From contig NZ_MRDM01000014.1 of NCBI RefSeq assembly GCF_002008165.1, positions 1,430,972-1,494,971 on the forward strand: 64,000 nucleotides of DNA, given 5' to 3'. The notes under the pieces are model-generated. The model was not told where the DNA came from. It saw nothing but the letters and a program-made list of their open reading frames with translations, and did no database searches. Below are positions 8,154 to 17,102 of this stretch, piece by piece (position 1 is the stretch's first letter; every line of letters starts with the position of its first letter). Source of the DNA: Rhizobium laguerreae. Lineage in GTDB: Bacteria; Pseudomonadota; Alphaproteobacteria; Rhizobiales; Rhizobiaceae. A program made the translations under genes and the position numbers.

Positions 8154-9635
8154 TCATGAAGTGAGGACCCTGTTTCGTCGCGGCATGAGCCTGTGGACGA
8201 CGATGGTCTCGATGCCGTCGGGCTTCCCGGCGATCTGCCACACGAGCAGCGCGAAGATCCAGAAGATTGCCGCGGACACCCCGCCGCAAAGCGCCAGGCC
8301 GACGATAAGGTGAAAGCCGACAGGCATGGCAACAAGCATCGGCTCTGCCCAGAGCAGGAAAGCCATCATCGGCACGCTCGCGACCAGAGGCCGTAAAAAA
8401 GCGTTCAACTGCGCGGCAAATGTCGCGCCGATCAGCTGCCGCGTGATGACGAGCGATGCTGCATAGGCGACAAGCACCGCCACGATCCGCGCGCCCAGTG
8501 CTCCCGCCACTTGAAAATAGACAATGCCCAGGATGGTGACCGGAACCCTGACGGCGAACTCGGCAAACATCCGGAGAGCGAGATAACGGGTTTTGTTGAG
8601 CACCATAGCCAATGGCGGCATCATGTTCGTCGGAAGACCGAGCAGACTGCCGATGCACAGCCACTGCAGAATCGGCGCGGCGGATGCCCATTTCTCACCG
8701 ACGATGATCCGCACGGCCGGCTCGGCAAGCAAGGCGAGCGCGATGAGGATGGGCGCTGCCACGAAGGTGATCGCGTTCGTCGCCTTCAGATAGGCAGCGA
8801 TCAGGTTACGACGGTCATCGACGGTCGAGAATGCCGCCATCAGCGGACGCAACAATGGCCCGACGAAGGTCTGGTATGGAATAGCGGCGATATTGTCGGC
8901 GACGCTGAAGGCGCCGAAAGTCGACAGGCCCGTGAAGCGCGGCAAAAGTAGCCGGTCCAGTTGCCAGTTGATCGAACTCAGCACCTGCGAGACGGTGTTC
9001 CAGCTGATCATGTCCTGAAAGTGCTTCCACTCGGAAAGGCTGAATCTCGGTCGCATCGGCGCGAAGATATAGGAGGTGATCACCGCGGCGGTCGGGCCCG
9101 CAACCGCGCCGATCGCCAGTCCCCAATAGCTGCCGGTCGCGACCGCCACCCCGACACCGAACAGCAGTGTCGACCCCTTGGTAATAAGATCGAGTGCGAA
9201 TTCGCGTTTGAAATCGAACTGCTGCATGAACAGAACCATGCGCGGGCTGATCACGCTGCGCATGGCAGGCGCAATCGAGAGCACGGCGACAAGGGAGAAA
9301 AGCCGGGGATCGTCATAGATCAGAGCCATCGGCCAGGAGATGGTCATCATCAGCACGCTGATGGCCACGCCTCGAAGAAGGCTGAGGGTAAGGGCGGTAG
9401 CAAACATATCGTCCGAAGGCGACGGCTGGCGCATCAGGGCCTGCGTCAGCGGCAGATCCAGGATTGTCTCGACGATGACCAGAACCGATGTCGCGATGGC
9501 GACAAGGCCGAAATCCGCCGGGCTCAAAAGCCTAGCGAGGATCAGGAGGCTGACGAAATCGAGCAGTCGCGCCAGGAACTTTCCGCTGATAGTCCAGATG
9601 CTTGCCGTCGCCGTCCTCTGAGATACGCTTGACAT
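8154..9635 (-). CDS. Polysaccharide flippase (Wzx type)
   Basis: A 493-residue hydrophobic protein of the oligosaccharide flippase family with about 12-14 predicted membrane spans; the N-terminus (RLLDFVSLLILARLLSPADF) carries the characteristic RLLSPxDFG element of WzxC/ExoT-type proteins. It should move lipid-linked repeat units across the inner membrane to the polymerase encoded at 18603. It lies 69 bases beyond the GT4 gene and 48 bases before the GH16 gene, all on the same strand. Confidence 0.88.
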   Translation of the reverse strand: MSSVSQRTATASIWTISGKFLARLLDFVSLLILARLLSPADFGLVAIATSVLVIVETILDLPLTQALMRQPSPSDDMFATALTLSLLRGVAISVLMMTISWPMALIYDDPRLFSLVAVLSIAPAMRSVISPRMVLFMQQFDFKREFALDLITKGSTLLFGVGVAVATGSYWGLAIGAVAGPTAAVITSYIFAPMRPRFSLSEWKHFQDMISWNTVSQVLSSINWQLDRLLLPRFTGLSTFGAFSVADNIAAIPYQTFVGPLLRPLMAAFSTVDDRRNLIAAYLKATNAITFVAAPILIALALLAEPAVRIIVGEKWASAAPILQWLCIGSLLGLPTNMMPPLAMVLNKTRYLALRMFAEFAVRVPVTILGIVYFQVAGALGARIVAVLVAYAASLVITRQLIGATFAAQLNAFLRPLVASVPMMAFLLWAEPMLVAMPVGFHLIVGLALCGGVSAAIFWIFALLVWQIAGKPDGIETIVVHRLMPRRNRVLTS

Positions 9636-9704
9636 GATCTATTTTCTATTCCTCGTCGACGGTTTCGGTCGCAGCGGCAAGACAGGCAGCTCCGTTCCTT
9701 GCCC

Positions 9705-10949
9705 TCAGCCCGCCCGTCTTCTGAAAACCTCGGCGGATCGGTCGCCATCGTCGGCCAGTTGCTGCTCGATCAGGCGGGAGAGGCGGTCGCGGAACACGGC
9801 GGAAGAAAATTTCAGCGAGTGCGCGCGGATGGCATGCGGATCGATATCGTCCTCCACCTCTTCGAACGCCGCCATTGTTTCCAATAGAGCTTCCGTGGTC
9901 TGCTCAGCGAAGCGAAAGCCGACCTGCGGCGAGCAAACGGTTTCCCTGGCGCCGCCGGCATCGAAAGCTAGGACCGGCCGCCCGGATGCCATGGCTTCCA
10001 CCGGCAGGATGCCGAAATCCTCCGTGCCCGGAAACAAGAGGGCGCGGCATCGCGACAGATGGTCGCGCAGAACGTTGAAGGGCTGATGGCCGAGAAACTG
10101 CACGGTCGGTCCGGCAATCGACTTCAGATAGGCCAGTTGTTCTCCCTCGCCGATCACAACCAGCTTTCGGCCGGCCTCGGTACAGGCGCGAACGGCGATG
10201 TCCGGCCGCTTGTACGTGGTCAGCTGTCCCGCATAGAGATAGAATTCGCCTTTCCCCTTCCCCACCGCAAAATCGTCGGTCGCAACCGGCGGATGGATGA
10301 CGATGGATTCCCGGTCGTAGAAGCGGCGGATACGGCTTGCGACATAATCGGAATTGGCAACGAACACATCGACCCGCGAGGAGGTCGTCACGTCCCAGGC
10401 GCGCAGCATGGGTGCGGTGATCGACATCAAGGCGCGACCCACCCAGGGCAGACCATGGCGGTAGACATGGAACTGATCCCAGATGTAGCGCATCGGCGAA
10501 TGGCAGTAGCAGACATGCAGGGCGTCGGCGCGCGTGATGATGCCCTTGGCGGGTCCGGATTCGCTCGACAGCACCAGATCGTAATCCTGCAGATCGAACT
10601 GCTCGAGCGCGAAAGGCATCAGCGGCAACATCTTGGTATAATGCCGCTTTGCACCGGGGATCTTCTGCAGGAAGGATGTGCGGATGTTCCGCGTCTTCAG
10701 AAAATCGCTGATGCGATCCCGGTTGCAGACGAGGGTGAAGATGTCGGCCTGCGGAAACATGCGGCACAACTCTTCGACGACCTTCTCGCCGCCGCGCATC
10801 GAAACGAGCCAATAATGCACGATGGCGACACGAAGCTGCTTGGTATCGCTCGCGCTTCCGGCATCAGTGACACGTCTTTTCGCCATGACAGGCGCATCGC
10901 CGAGAAATGCCCTCGCGTCGGGAAGAGAGGTTGTTGCCTTAAGGGTCAA
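9705..10949 (-). CDS. Glycosyltransferase family 4
   Basis: A 414-residue GT-B glycosyltransferase. The N-terminal domain has RGGEKVVEELCRMFPQADIF and MRYIWDQFHVY; the C-terminal nucleotide-sugar domain has LFPGTEDFGILPVEAMASGR, the family 4 EX7E motif. A TTG at 10949 overlaps the stop of the preceding gene (TTGA) and has AAGGAG seven bases before it; an ATG at 10886 (MAKRRV) is the alternative. It probably adds a sugar to the lipid-linked repeat unit at the cytoplasmic face. Donor and acceptor cannot be read from the sequence. Confidence 0.88.
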   Translation of the reverse strand: MTLKATTSLPDARAFLGDAPVMAKRRVTDAGSASDTKQLRVAIVHYWLVSMRGGEKVVEELCRMFPQADIFTLVCNRDRISDFLKTRNIRTSFLQKIPGAKRHYTKMLPLMPFALEQFDLQDYDLVLSSESGPAKGIITRADALHVCYCHSPMRYIWDQFHVYRHGLPWVGRALMSITAPMLRAWDVTTSSRVDVFVANSDYVASRIRRFYDRESIVIHPPVATDDFAVGKGKGEFYLYAGQLTTYKRPDIAVRACTEAGRKLVVIGEGEQLAYLKSIAGPTVQFLGHQPFNVLRDHLSRCRALLFPGTEDFGILPVEAMASGRPVLAFDAGGARETVCSPQVGFRFAEQTTEALLETMAAFEEVEDDIDPHAIRAHSLKFSSAVFRDRLSRLIEQQLADDGDRSAEVFRRRAG

Positions 10950-12292
10950 CTCAATACTCCTTGTATCGCCACACCGTCTGTCAGGTCGGGAACCGCATTC
11001 GTCGAAATCAGGCTGTGGTATTCGCAAAGAAGCGCGTCGCGCCATTCCTCGTGAGTCGACGCAAGATCCGGCGACATCAGGAAAGCCCGCTCGCTCATGG
11101 CGCGGACCTCGTGCCTCGGCATTTGGCTAAATCGCGTCAAAGTATCGGCAAAGGCGCTTTCGTCAGCCGTATCGCAGGCGATCGCCATGCCGGCTCTTTG
11201 CATTTCCTCGGCAAGAAAGGCGCTACGCGACATGATGACCGGTAGCCCGCTCCTGGCCGCTTCGATAGCGACGAGGCCGAATGGCTCGGGATAGCGAGAC
11301 GGCATCAACAGTGCACGCGCCTTGCGGATGGTCGGGCCGATCTCCGCATGCGACTGCCAGCCGACGGCCCTGACGTGATCTCCTGAAGCCGCAACCAGCG
11401 GCATCAGCGGCCCGTCCCCGATCACGCAGAGCCTGACGCCGGCTTTGCGTGTGGCGGCCACGGCGTCCTCTATGCCCTTCTCCTCGTCCAGCCGCCCGAT
11501 AAAGACGAACTCCTCGTTGGCCTCCGCCTCGATGCGTTTGATGGAGAGCGGAGCGACGGGATTGCGGATTGTCGTCAGTCGTTCGGACCGATATCCGGCG
11601 CCGACGAGGAAGCTTGCCATCTTCTCGTGCAGCAGGATGATCCGGCCGAAATCGGCCTGATCCTTCAGCCGCCGGAGGATATTGGAGCCGCGGGCAACCC
11701 GCCACAATTTGTGCGAATAACTTCTCTTGTCGCAGGCCGTCGCAATGCAGCTTCCGCCGAGCGGGCGTCGAAGGCAGACTTCCTGAGCCTGATAGTCGAA
11801 GAAGGCGCCGTTGGGGCAGGCCGTGAAGAAATCATGCGCGTGCACCACGCATCGTCTGGCGACCGGCATCAACGCCCTGAAAATCGCCGGAGACAGGATC
11901 TGGTGCCAGCCATGCACATGGTAGACGGTATTGGCGGTGTCGTTTGCGGCAACCCAGTTCCCGACCATACGGACGGCGGCGCCATTGTGAATGCCGGTCA
12001 CGAAAGCCTTCGCACGCTCGGCACTGAGCAGATCGCGGCTATTCAGCCCGACCATCAAGACCCCGAGTGCGACGAGTTCCGCATTGGCGGCGTCATCTCC
12101 GCAAATATAGGTCACAGGGATGTCGAGGCCCCGAAAAAGCTTGGCGGACAGCACCGCCAGCGCCGTCGCACCGCCTCTGGCCACCGAATAATCGTCGATG
12201 ATGACCACGCGATCGATCTTTGTCGTGCTGGGGCCGGGAAACCGGCCAGCGTTTGCGGCGGATCGGAGGACATCGGGAAGCGACGGGCGCAT
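10946..12292 (-). CDS. Glycosyltransferase family 4
   Basis: A 448-residue glycosyltransferase with a C-terminal GT4 domain (EEFVFIGRLDEEKGIEDAV; LLMPSRYPEPFGLVAIEAAR, containing the EX7E motif). The N-terminal domain has HVHGWHQILSP and VHAHDFFTACPNG, common in GT4 enzymes of surface polysaccharide loci. The start ATG overlaps the Crp-like gene stop (TGATG), so the regulator and this gene are translationally coupled. It is the second gene of the leftward operon. Confidence 0.88.
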   Translation of the reverse strand: MRPSLPDVLRSAANAGRFPGPSTTKIDRVVIIDDYSVARGGATALAVLSAKLFRGLDIPVTYICGDDAANAELVALGVLMVGLNSRDLLSAERAKAFVTGIHNGAAVRMVGNWVAANDTANTVYHVHGWHQILSPAIFRALMPVARRCVVHAHDFFTACPNGAFFDYQAQEVCLRRPLGGSCIATACDKRSYSHKLWRVARGSNILRRLKDQADFGRIILLHEKMASFLVGAGYRSERLTTIRNPVAPLSIKRIEAEANEEFVFIGRLDEEKGIEDAVAATRKAGVRLCVIGDGPLMPLVAASGDHVRAVGWQSHAEIGPTIRKARALLMPSRYPEPFGLVAIEAARSGLPVIMSRSAFLAEEMQRAGMAIACDTADESAFADTLTRFSQMPRHEVRAMSERAFLMSPDLASTHEEWRDALLCEYHSLISTNAVPDLTDGVAIQGVLS

Positions 12293-13029
12293 CACTTCAC
12301 CGAAACTGCGCCGTTGGCACAGGCCTCCAGCGCCTTGCGGTTGAGGATACGGATCTTGCCCTGGCCCCCGTCGATGATCTTGGCTTCCCGCAGGCGCCGC
12401 AGGCATTGATTGACCTTCTCGCGGGACGCCGGCAGCGTCGCGGCCAGATCATTTTGCGAGATGATCAGTTCGTCGCCGCTGTTTGCCGGATCTTTTCCAT
12501 AAACAGTGGAGAGCCGCAGCAGCGTGCTGGCCAGCCTCGATTGCAGGCTCGACGCCGCATTCGCAATGATCCGGAGTTCGAGCTCCGAAATACGCGCCAG
12601 CGCCCTGGAGAAGACTTTTTCGCGAAAGGAGGGATCGCTGGCGTACATGTCGCGCAGCAGCCGGCCTTCGAAGAAATGCAGTTCGCAGGCGGAACCGGCA
12701 CGGTATTCGAGGTTCAACGTCTGCCTGCGCAGAACCTCGAGCTCGCCGATGAGGCCGGATTTCGGAATGATCTCGACGATGAATTCCCGGCCGTCGGGCA
12801 GCATCGTGCTGGCGCTGACCACCCCCGAATGAACGCGCGCGAACGTATCGACGAGGACGGCGGCCCCGGCGATGATCTCGCCGCGCCGGAAACGCCGGAC
12901 GCTCGACCGGCAGGAAAGGAATTCGTCGTCGATGACGATGCGGCTGTTCAGATGAATGCCGCTGTTAGCCGATATCGCCGCCTTGCCGATGCCGGCCCTG
13001 CGATCTGATGCGTGTGTCGCCCCATCCAT
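12292..13029 (-). CDS. Crp/Fnr-type transcriptional regulator, copy 1
   Basis: A 245-residue Crp/Fnr-family protein. An N-terminal cyclic-nucleotide-like beta domain (FRRGEIIAGAAVL; LIGELEVLRRQT) is followed by a long dimer helix and a C-terminal helix-turn-helix (SREKVNQCLRRLRE). The Glu of GEL is kept, but the Arg-Ser that holds the cAMP phosphate in E. coli CRP has no counterpart (LNLEYRA), so cAMP may not be the ligand. The ATG at 13029 (MDG) has GGAG eight bases upstream, the same arrangement as in copy 2 at 23866. The gene heads the leftward operon and diverges from an exoY-like gene. Confidence 0.88.
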   Translation of the reverse strand: MDGATHASDRRAGIGKAAISANSGIHLNSRIVIDDEFLSCRSSVRRFRRGEIIAGAAVLVDTFARVHSGVVSASTMLPDGREFIVEIIPKSGLIGELEVLRRQTLNLEYRAGSACELHFFEGRLLRDMYASDPSFREKVFSRALARISELELRIIANAASSLQSRLASTLLRLSTVYGKDPANSGDELIISQNDLAATLPASREKVNQCLRRLREAKIIDGGQGKIRILNRKALEACANGAVSVK

Positions 13030-13496
13030 GCGCATAACTCCACTCGATAACCATAGGCAATGCTGCACTGCATCATTTATATTGCCTTAATATGAGAGTC
13101 AAATAACATCACGGCGATATGACGTAAAGATAAAGTATATATTTAACTTCAAAGCAAATATACACCGAAAAATGGACAAAAAATCTCAAAGAAGTCAAAA
13201 ACCCGCCACGAGATCGAAGCTCACTGCCTATTAAAATGGCTTACTGAATAAAAAACGGCAATAATCAAAGTGATGACATCAAAACTGATAAATAAGCGTC
13301 AGTGGATAATCACCACGAATTAGATTAGATTGTCGTTTTAAATGAAAACAAGGCCATCAAGGTGTAATCCGAATTCTCGATTGCCCGTTAGTAGCATAAA
13401 GAATTTGTTAAGGATTATGACCTTGGTAACAGACAACCAGAGTGCGGCGCAGCAAACTTTGAACGGTTCTTAATCGGAATGTTTTGGAGACCACCG
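13030..13496. promoter_or_regulatory. AT-rich divergent control region between crp-like and exoY-like genes, copy 1
   Basis: This 467-base stretch is strikingly AT-rich against its neighbours and has no credible gene. Near its right end lies a block (about 13395-13436) shared with the equivalent region of copy 2: ATAAAGAATTT, then GATTATGACCT followed by GGT and ACAGACA. The core is the half-palindrome TGACCTTGGTAACA (13418-13431). Near the crp side is a second shared word, AGTCAAA. The block probably binds a regulator, possibly the adjacent Crp-like protein; this is inference. Confidence 0.55.
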
Positions 13497-14198
13497 ATGA
13501 CATGGGAAGCACATAGTTTCGAGGCTTGGTCGCGCGTCGGACGGACCGCGAAAGGCGGCGATCTCCATTCGTCCCGGCCTCGTGCGGCAGGCAGATCGTC
13601 GAAGCGCGCGCTAGACCTTGTCATCGCAGTTACGGCGCTGATCCTGCTTTCCCCACTTCTGTTGATCGTCGCAATGATCGTGAAGATGAGCGACCGCGGC
13701 CCGGTCTTCTATTCCCATACGCGCATCGGCGTCGGCGGAGCGCCGTTCGGATGCCTCAAGTTTCGCACGATGAAGACCGATGCGAGTGCTCAGCTTGCCG
13801 AATTGCTGCAAAACAACCCGGCTGCGCGAAGCGAATGGGAAGAGACACGCAAGCTGAAGGACGATCCGAGGATCACGGCCGTCGGTGATATCCTCAGGCG
13901 GTCGAGCATCGACGAGCTTCCCCAACTGATCAATATCGTGCGTGGCGACATGAGCCTGGTCGGCCCCCGGCCGATCACGGCCGAGGAATTGCCGCGCTAC
14001 GGCGAGCATGTATGGGCCTACATGGCCGTCCGCCCGGGCCTGACCGGTCACTGGCAGACCAGCGGGCGCAATGATGTCAGCTACGAGTACCGGGTTTCCC
14101 TCGACGTTCATTATCTCAACAACTGGTCGCTCGGCCGGGACTTCATCATCATTGCCAAGACCATTCCCGCTCTGTTTTCGCAGCGCGGCTCGTATTGA
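13497..14198 (+). CDS. ExoY-type undecaprenyl-phosphate sugar-1-phosphate transferase, copy 1
   Basis: A 233-residue bacterial sugar transferase that attaches the first sugar phosphate to undecaprenyl phosphate and so starts repeat-unit assembly. A single N-terminal membrane hairpin (LVIAVTALILLSPLLLIV) precedes the catalytic part, with FGCLKFRTMKTDA, DDPRITAVG, RRSSIDELPQLINI, GDMSLVGPRP and VRPGLTGHWQ all intact. The ATG at 13497 has GGAGA at good spacing; an ATG at 13479 lacks one. It is the first gene of the rightward operon. Length matches ExoY of Sinorhizobium. The sugar (galactose or glucose phosphate) cannot be decided. Confidence 0.9.
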   Translation: MTWEAHSFEAWSRVGRTAKGGDLHSSRPRAAGRSSKRALDLVIAVTALILLSPLLLIVAMIVKMSDRGPVFYSHTRIGVGGAPFGCLKFRTMKTDASAQLAELLQNNPAARSEWEETRKLKDDPRITAVGDILRRSSIDELPQLINIVRGDMSLVGPRPITAEELPRYGEHVWAYMAVRPGLTGHWQTSGRNDVSYEYRVSLDVHYLNNWSLGRDFIIIAKTIPALFSQRGSY

Positions 14199-14316
14199 GC
14201 ATTCATGGGAAGAGCCGCCGATCATGCCTGGAGTCGGAAGACACGCTACTTCCCCGTCCCTCCAAGCTGCCATTACCTGGTTACTTCGTGAGCTCGCCAT
14301 TTTGGATTAGGACGAC

Positions 14317-16080
14317 ATGACCTCAAGCACGATCTTCAGCGGTGTTTCTCCGATATCTCTGCCTGCCGCAGCCACCGGTGGGAATTCGCCGCTCACCTTG
14401 CGGGATATGCTCTTCTTTCTCAGAATGCGCTGGCTGTGGATTGCGGCGACGACTTTCGCTTTCCTCGTAATGGCAGGGAGCTACGTGCTGACCGCCGAAC
14501 CGACGTTCGTTGCCAACACGCAACTTGTGATCGTCCCCCAGGTCAGCGGCTCCGAAGCACAGAGGGCTTTCGCGGAAGACGCGTTCATCGAGGGACAGTT
14601 GGAGATCGCCAAATCCAGCGATGTCGTCGGTGGAACGGTAACGGCACTTGGTCTCGATACCGACCCTGACTTTGTCGATCAGACGCCTTCGCTGCAGGAT
14701 CGGGCAAAGAACTGGTTGATGGGCGCTTCTTCCGAACCGGATACGGCATCGCAGGAAGCGGCGGGCGCAGGGCCGCGTGACAGACAGCCGCAACAGCAGA
14801 TCGAGGACGGGCGGATCCATGATCGGGCGGTCGCCACGCTGCTGAACATGATGGGAGTACGCCGGATCGGGAGTTCGACGATCATCGAGATATCGGCTGC
14901 AGCGTCGACCCCGCAGCAGGCCGTCGACATCGCCGACACGCTGGCCAGGCAGTATATCCAGAAGAATATCGCAATGAAGGCCAATGCGTCCCGGCAATAC
15001 AGCGAGTGGCTGACCAGATTCGTAAGCGAGCAGCAGCGCGGACTGGCCGAAGCTGCCAGTGCCCTGGCCAGCTTCACGAGCAATCCGCGCGATCAGTTCA
15101 AGCTTGCGGAGCTGCAGAGCGCGACTGACGCCCGCCGCACCCTTTATGAAAATACCTTGAATCAGCTGACCGAAGCCAGGCAGCGCATCACCTACCCGGT
15201 GTCGGATGCCACGATCGTCTCTCGGGCCACCCTGCCTCTTTCGAAAGCCAGACCACGCAGCACGCTCATCATCGCCTTTGCTGCGGCGGTTGGTCTTGGC
15301 GTCGGCTTCGCACTCGCCATGATAAGGCACGCTGGCGATCGCCGGATCGTCCGGCCCCATCAGATCTCGGAAGCCGGTGGGCTGCCCTTTGTCACTTTGC
15401 TGGCGACATCGAGGACCCGCAATGGTCACTCTGCGCGTTTCCCCGCCGGTACCGGCAGCAGCGGCACCGGAGCCGCCTATCCTGCTATTCCAGGCATGGC
15501 GGAGCTGAGCGCGACGGTCGTTGGTCTTCGGCGCAAACGTCGGGTCGTCATTGGAATCGTCGCCGTTAATCCCGGCAGCGGGGCATCGACCATCGCATGC
15601 GAACTTGCGGTGCTCTCGTCGATATCAGGAGCGCAGACGCTGCTGATAGATGCGGCTGCGCAGAAATCGTCGCTCAGCAAATCGATCGCGCCCCATAGTT
15701 CCACAGGCCTCGTCGACGTTCTCGACAATGGCGAACTGATCCGGACGGCGGCATTGCCCCTCACCCCGACGCTGAAATTCCTACCCCTCGGCAAAGTCGA
15801 AGCGGTAACGCCGGCCATTCGCCTCAGTTCCCGCCGCACGCAGTTGAGCTTCGCCGACTTGAAAAAGGAGTTCGACGCCATATTCGTCGACATTTCCGCA
15901 TTCTCTGCTTCGTCGGATGTCAATGCGATCGCGCCGGAACTGGACGGTGTCCTCGTGGTCACCTCGCACGGGCACACCTCCATCGACGACACCATGCACG
16001 TCATCGAGACCCTGCGGAATGTCGGCGCGGAGATCCTCGGCGCGATCATCAACCATGCACCGAAAAGAATAGAGTCATGA
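14317..16080 (+). CDS. Wzz/ExoP-type chain-length protein with degenerate kinase domain
   Basis: A 587-residue inner-membrane protein. A first membrane segment at about residues 35-57 and a second at about 312-332 bracket a periplasmic Wzz domain with coiled-coil content. The C-terminal cytoplasmic domain resembles BY-kinases, but the P-loop reads NPGSGASTIA, lacking the invariant lysine, Walker A' reads LLIDAAAQ, and there is no tyrosine-rich tail. It probably sets polymer length and links polymerase and exporter without being an active kinase. It follows the exoY-like gene by 118 bases and overlaps the next gene by 4. Confidence 0.85.
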   Translation: MTSSTIFSGVSPISLPAAATGGNSPLTLRDMLFFLRMRWLWIAATTFAFLVMAGSYVLTAEPTFVANTQLVIVPQVSGSEAQRAFAEDAFIEGQLEIAKSSDVVGGTVTALGLDTDPDFVDQTPSLQDRAKNWLMGASSEPDTASQEAAGAGPRDRQPQQQIEDGRIHDRAVATLLNMMGVRRIGSSTIIEISAAASTPQQAVDIADTLARQYIQKNIAMKANASRQYSEWLTRFVSEQQRGLAEAASALASFTSNPRDQFKLAELQSATDARRTLYENTLNQLTEARQRITYPVSDATIVSRATLPLSKARPRSTLIIAFAAAVGLGVGFALAMIRHAGDRRIVRPHQISEAGGLPFVTLLATSRTRNGHSARFPAGTGSSGTGAAYPAIPGMAELSATVVGLRRKRRVVIGIVAVNPGSGASTIACELAVLSSISGAQTLLIDAAAQKSSLSKSIAPHSSTGLVDVLDNGELIRTAALPLTPTLKFLPLGKVEAVTPAIRLSSRRTQLSFADLKKEFDAIFVDISAFSASSDVNAIAPELDGVLVVTSHGHTSIDDTMHVIETLRNVGAEILGAIINHAPKRIES

Positions 16081-17096
16081 CTTCACCTTCGGCAGAAGCA
16101 ACAAGGCAGGACAGCCCGATCGGACCGGCGCCTGTTCCTTGCGGCGCTAAAGCCATGGCGGGCCGCGCGCGCCGCCCATTGCGACTGGCTGTGGGGATTG
16201 CTTCGGCAGGCCGCCCCTCGATACTCAAGGAGACCGTCGATTATCTCACGGCCCTGCCGGACCAGGCCGAGCGGCTGATCGTCTGCGTGCCCGTGATCGA
16301 CGACGCCGCCGGCCTCGCAGACCGCCTCGATGTGGAAGTCATCGTCGGCAGCCGTGGCCTGACCTCCCAGCGCAACAGGATCATCCAGGCCGCCGCCGAC
16401 ACGGATATTCTGATCTTCCTGGATGACGACTTCATTCCCGCCGCGACCTTCCTGTCGCGGATGGCGGCTGTCTTTGCAGCAAACCCCGACGTGACGATCG
16501 CCACTGGCGAAGTCCTGGCCGACGGCATCCTCGATGGCGGCCTCAGCATGCCAAAGGCCCTGCAGGTTCTTGAAACAGCCGGTGAAGGGGCCGAGCAGGT
16601 GACGGAGGTCTATAACGCCTACGGATGCAACATGGCGGTTCGCCTTTCACCCGTTCTCCAGCACGCGCTGGCCTTCGATGAACAGCTACCGCTCTACGGC
16701 TGGCTCGAAGATGTCGATTTCAGCCGGTCCATCGCCCGCTACGGCAGGTCCGTGCGTGTCGAAGGCGCTCGCGGCGTGCATCTCGGCGTCAGATCCGGGC
16801 GCCAGCCCGGCCGAAGGCTCGGCTATTCGCAGGTTGCCAATCCTGTCTACCTGATCCGGAAGGGCACGATGTCGAAGGGCCGTGCTGTCGCACAGATCGG
16901 CCGCAACATCCTGGCGAATACGCGGGGTCTATTATTCAATGACCGCCTGATCGACCGATGGGGACGCTTGAACGGCAATTTGCTGGCGCTTTCCGACCTT
17001 CTTGTCGGCCGCCTCTCTCCGTCCCGCATCCTGGAATTCGGCAATCCCGCGCCGCGCGAAATGCCTTCGCCGTCGATCGCAACGAAACGGAGATAG
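16077..17096 (+). CDS. Glycosyltransferase family 2
   Basis: A 339-residue GT-A fold glycosyltransferase. After a roughly 35-residue variable N-terminus comes the domain start LRLAVGIASAGRPSILKETV, the metal/nucleotide-binding DILIFLDDDFIPA (Asp triplet near residue 120), and a conserved YGWLEDVDFSRSI that supplies the catalytic base region (ED). The start overlaps the upstream stop (ATGA). It probably adds one sugar of the repeat unit in the cytoplasm. No membrane spans are evident. Confidence 0.88.
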   Translation: MTSPSAEATRQDSPIGPAPVPCGAKAMAGRARRPLRLAVGIASAGRPSILKETVDYLTALPDQAERLIVCVPVIDDAAGLADRLDVEVIVGSRGLTSQRNRIIQAAADTDILIFLDDDFIPAATFLSRMAAVFAANPDVTIATGEVLADGILDGGLSMPKALQVLETAGEGAEQVTEVYNAYGCNMAVRLSPVLQHALAFDEQLPLYGWLEDVDFSRSIARYGRSVRVEGARGVHLGVRSGRQPGRRLGYSQVANPVYLIRKGTMSKGRAVAQIGRNILANTRGLLFNDRLIDRWGRLNGNLLALSDLLVGRLSPSRILEFGNPAPREMPSPSIATKRR

Positions 17097-17102
17097 CAGA
17101 CA

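Noticed and set aside
13131..13200. AT-rich stretch as a possible replication or partition origin
   Set aside because: No iterons, repABC or parAB-like genes are near; the AT richness fits a regulated divergent promoter.
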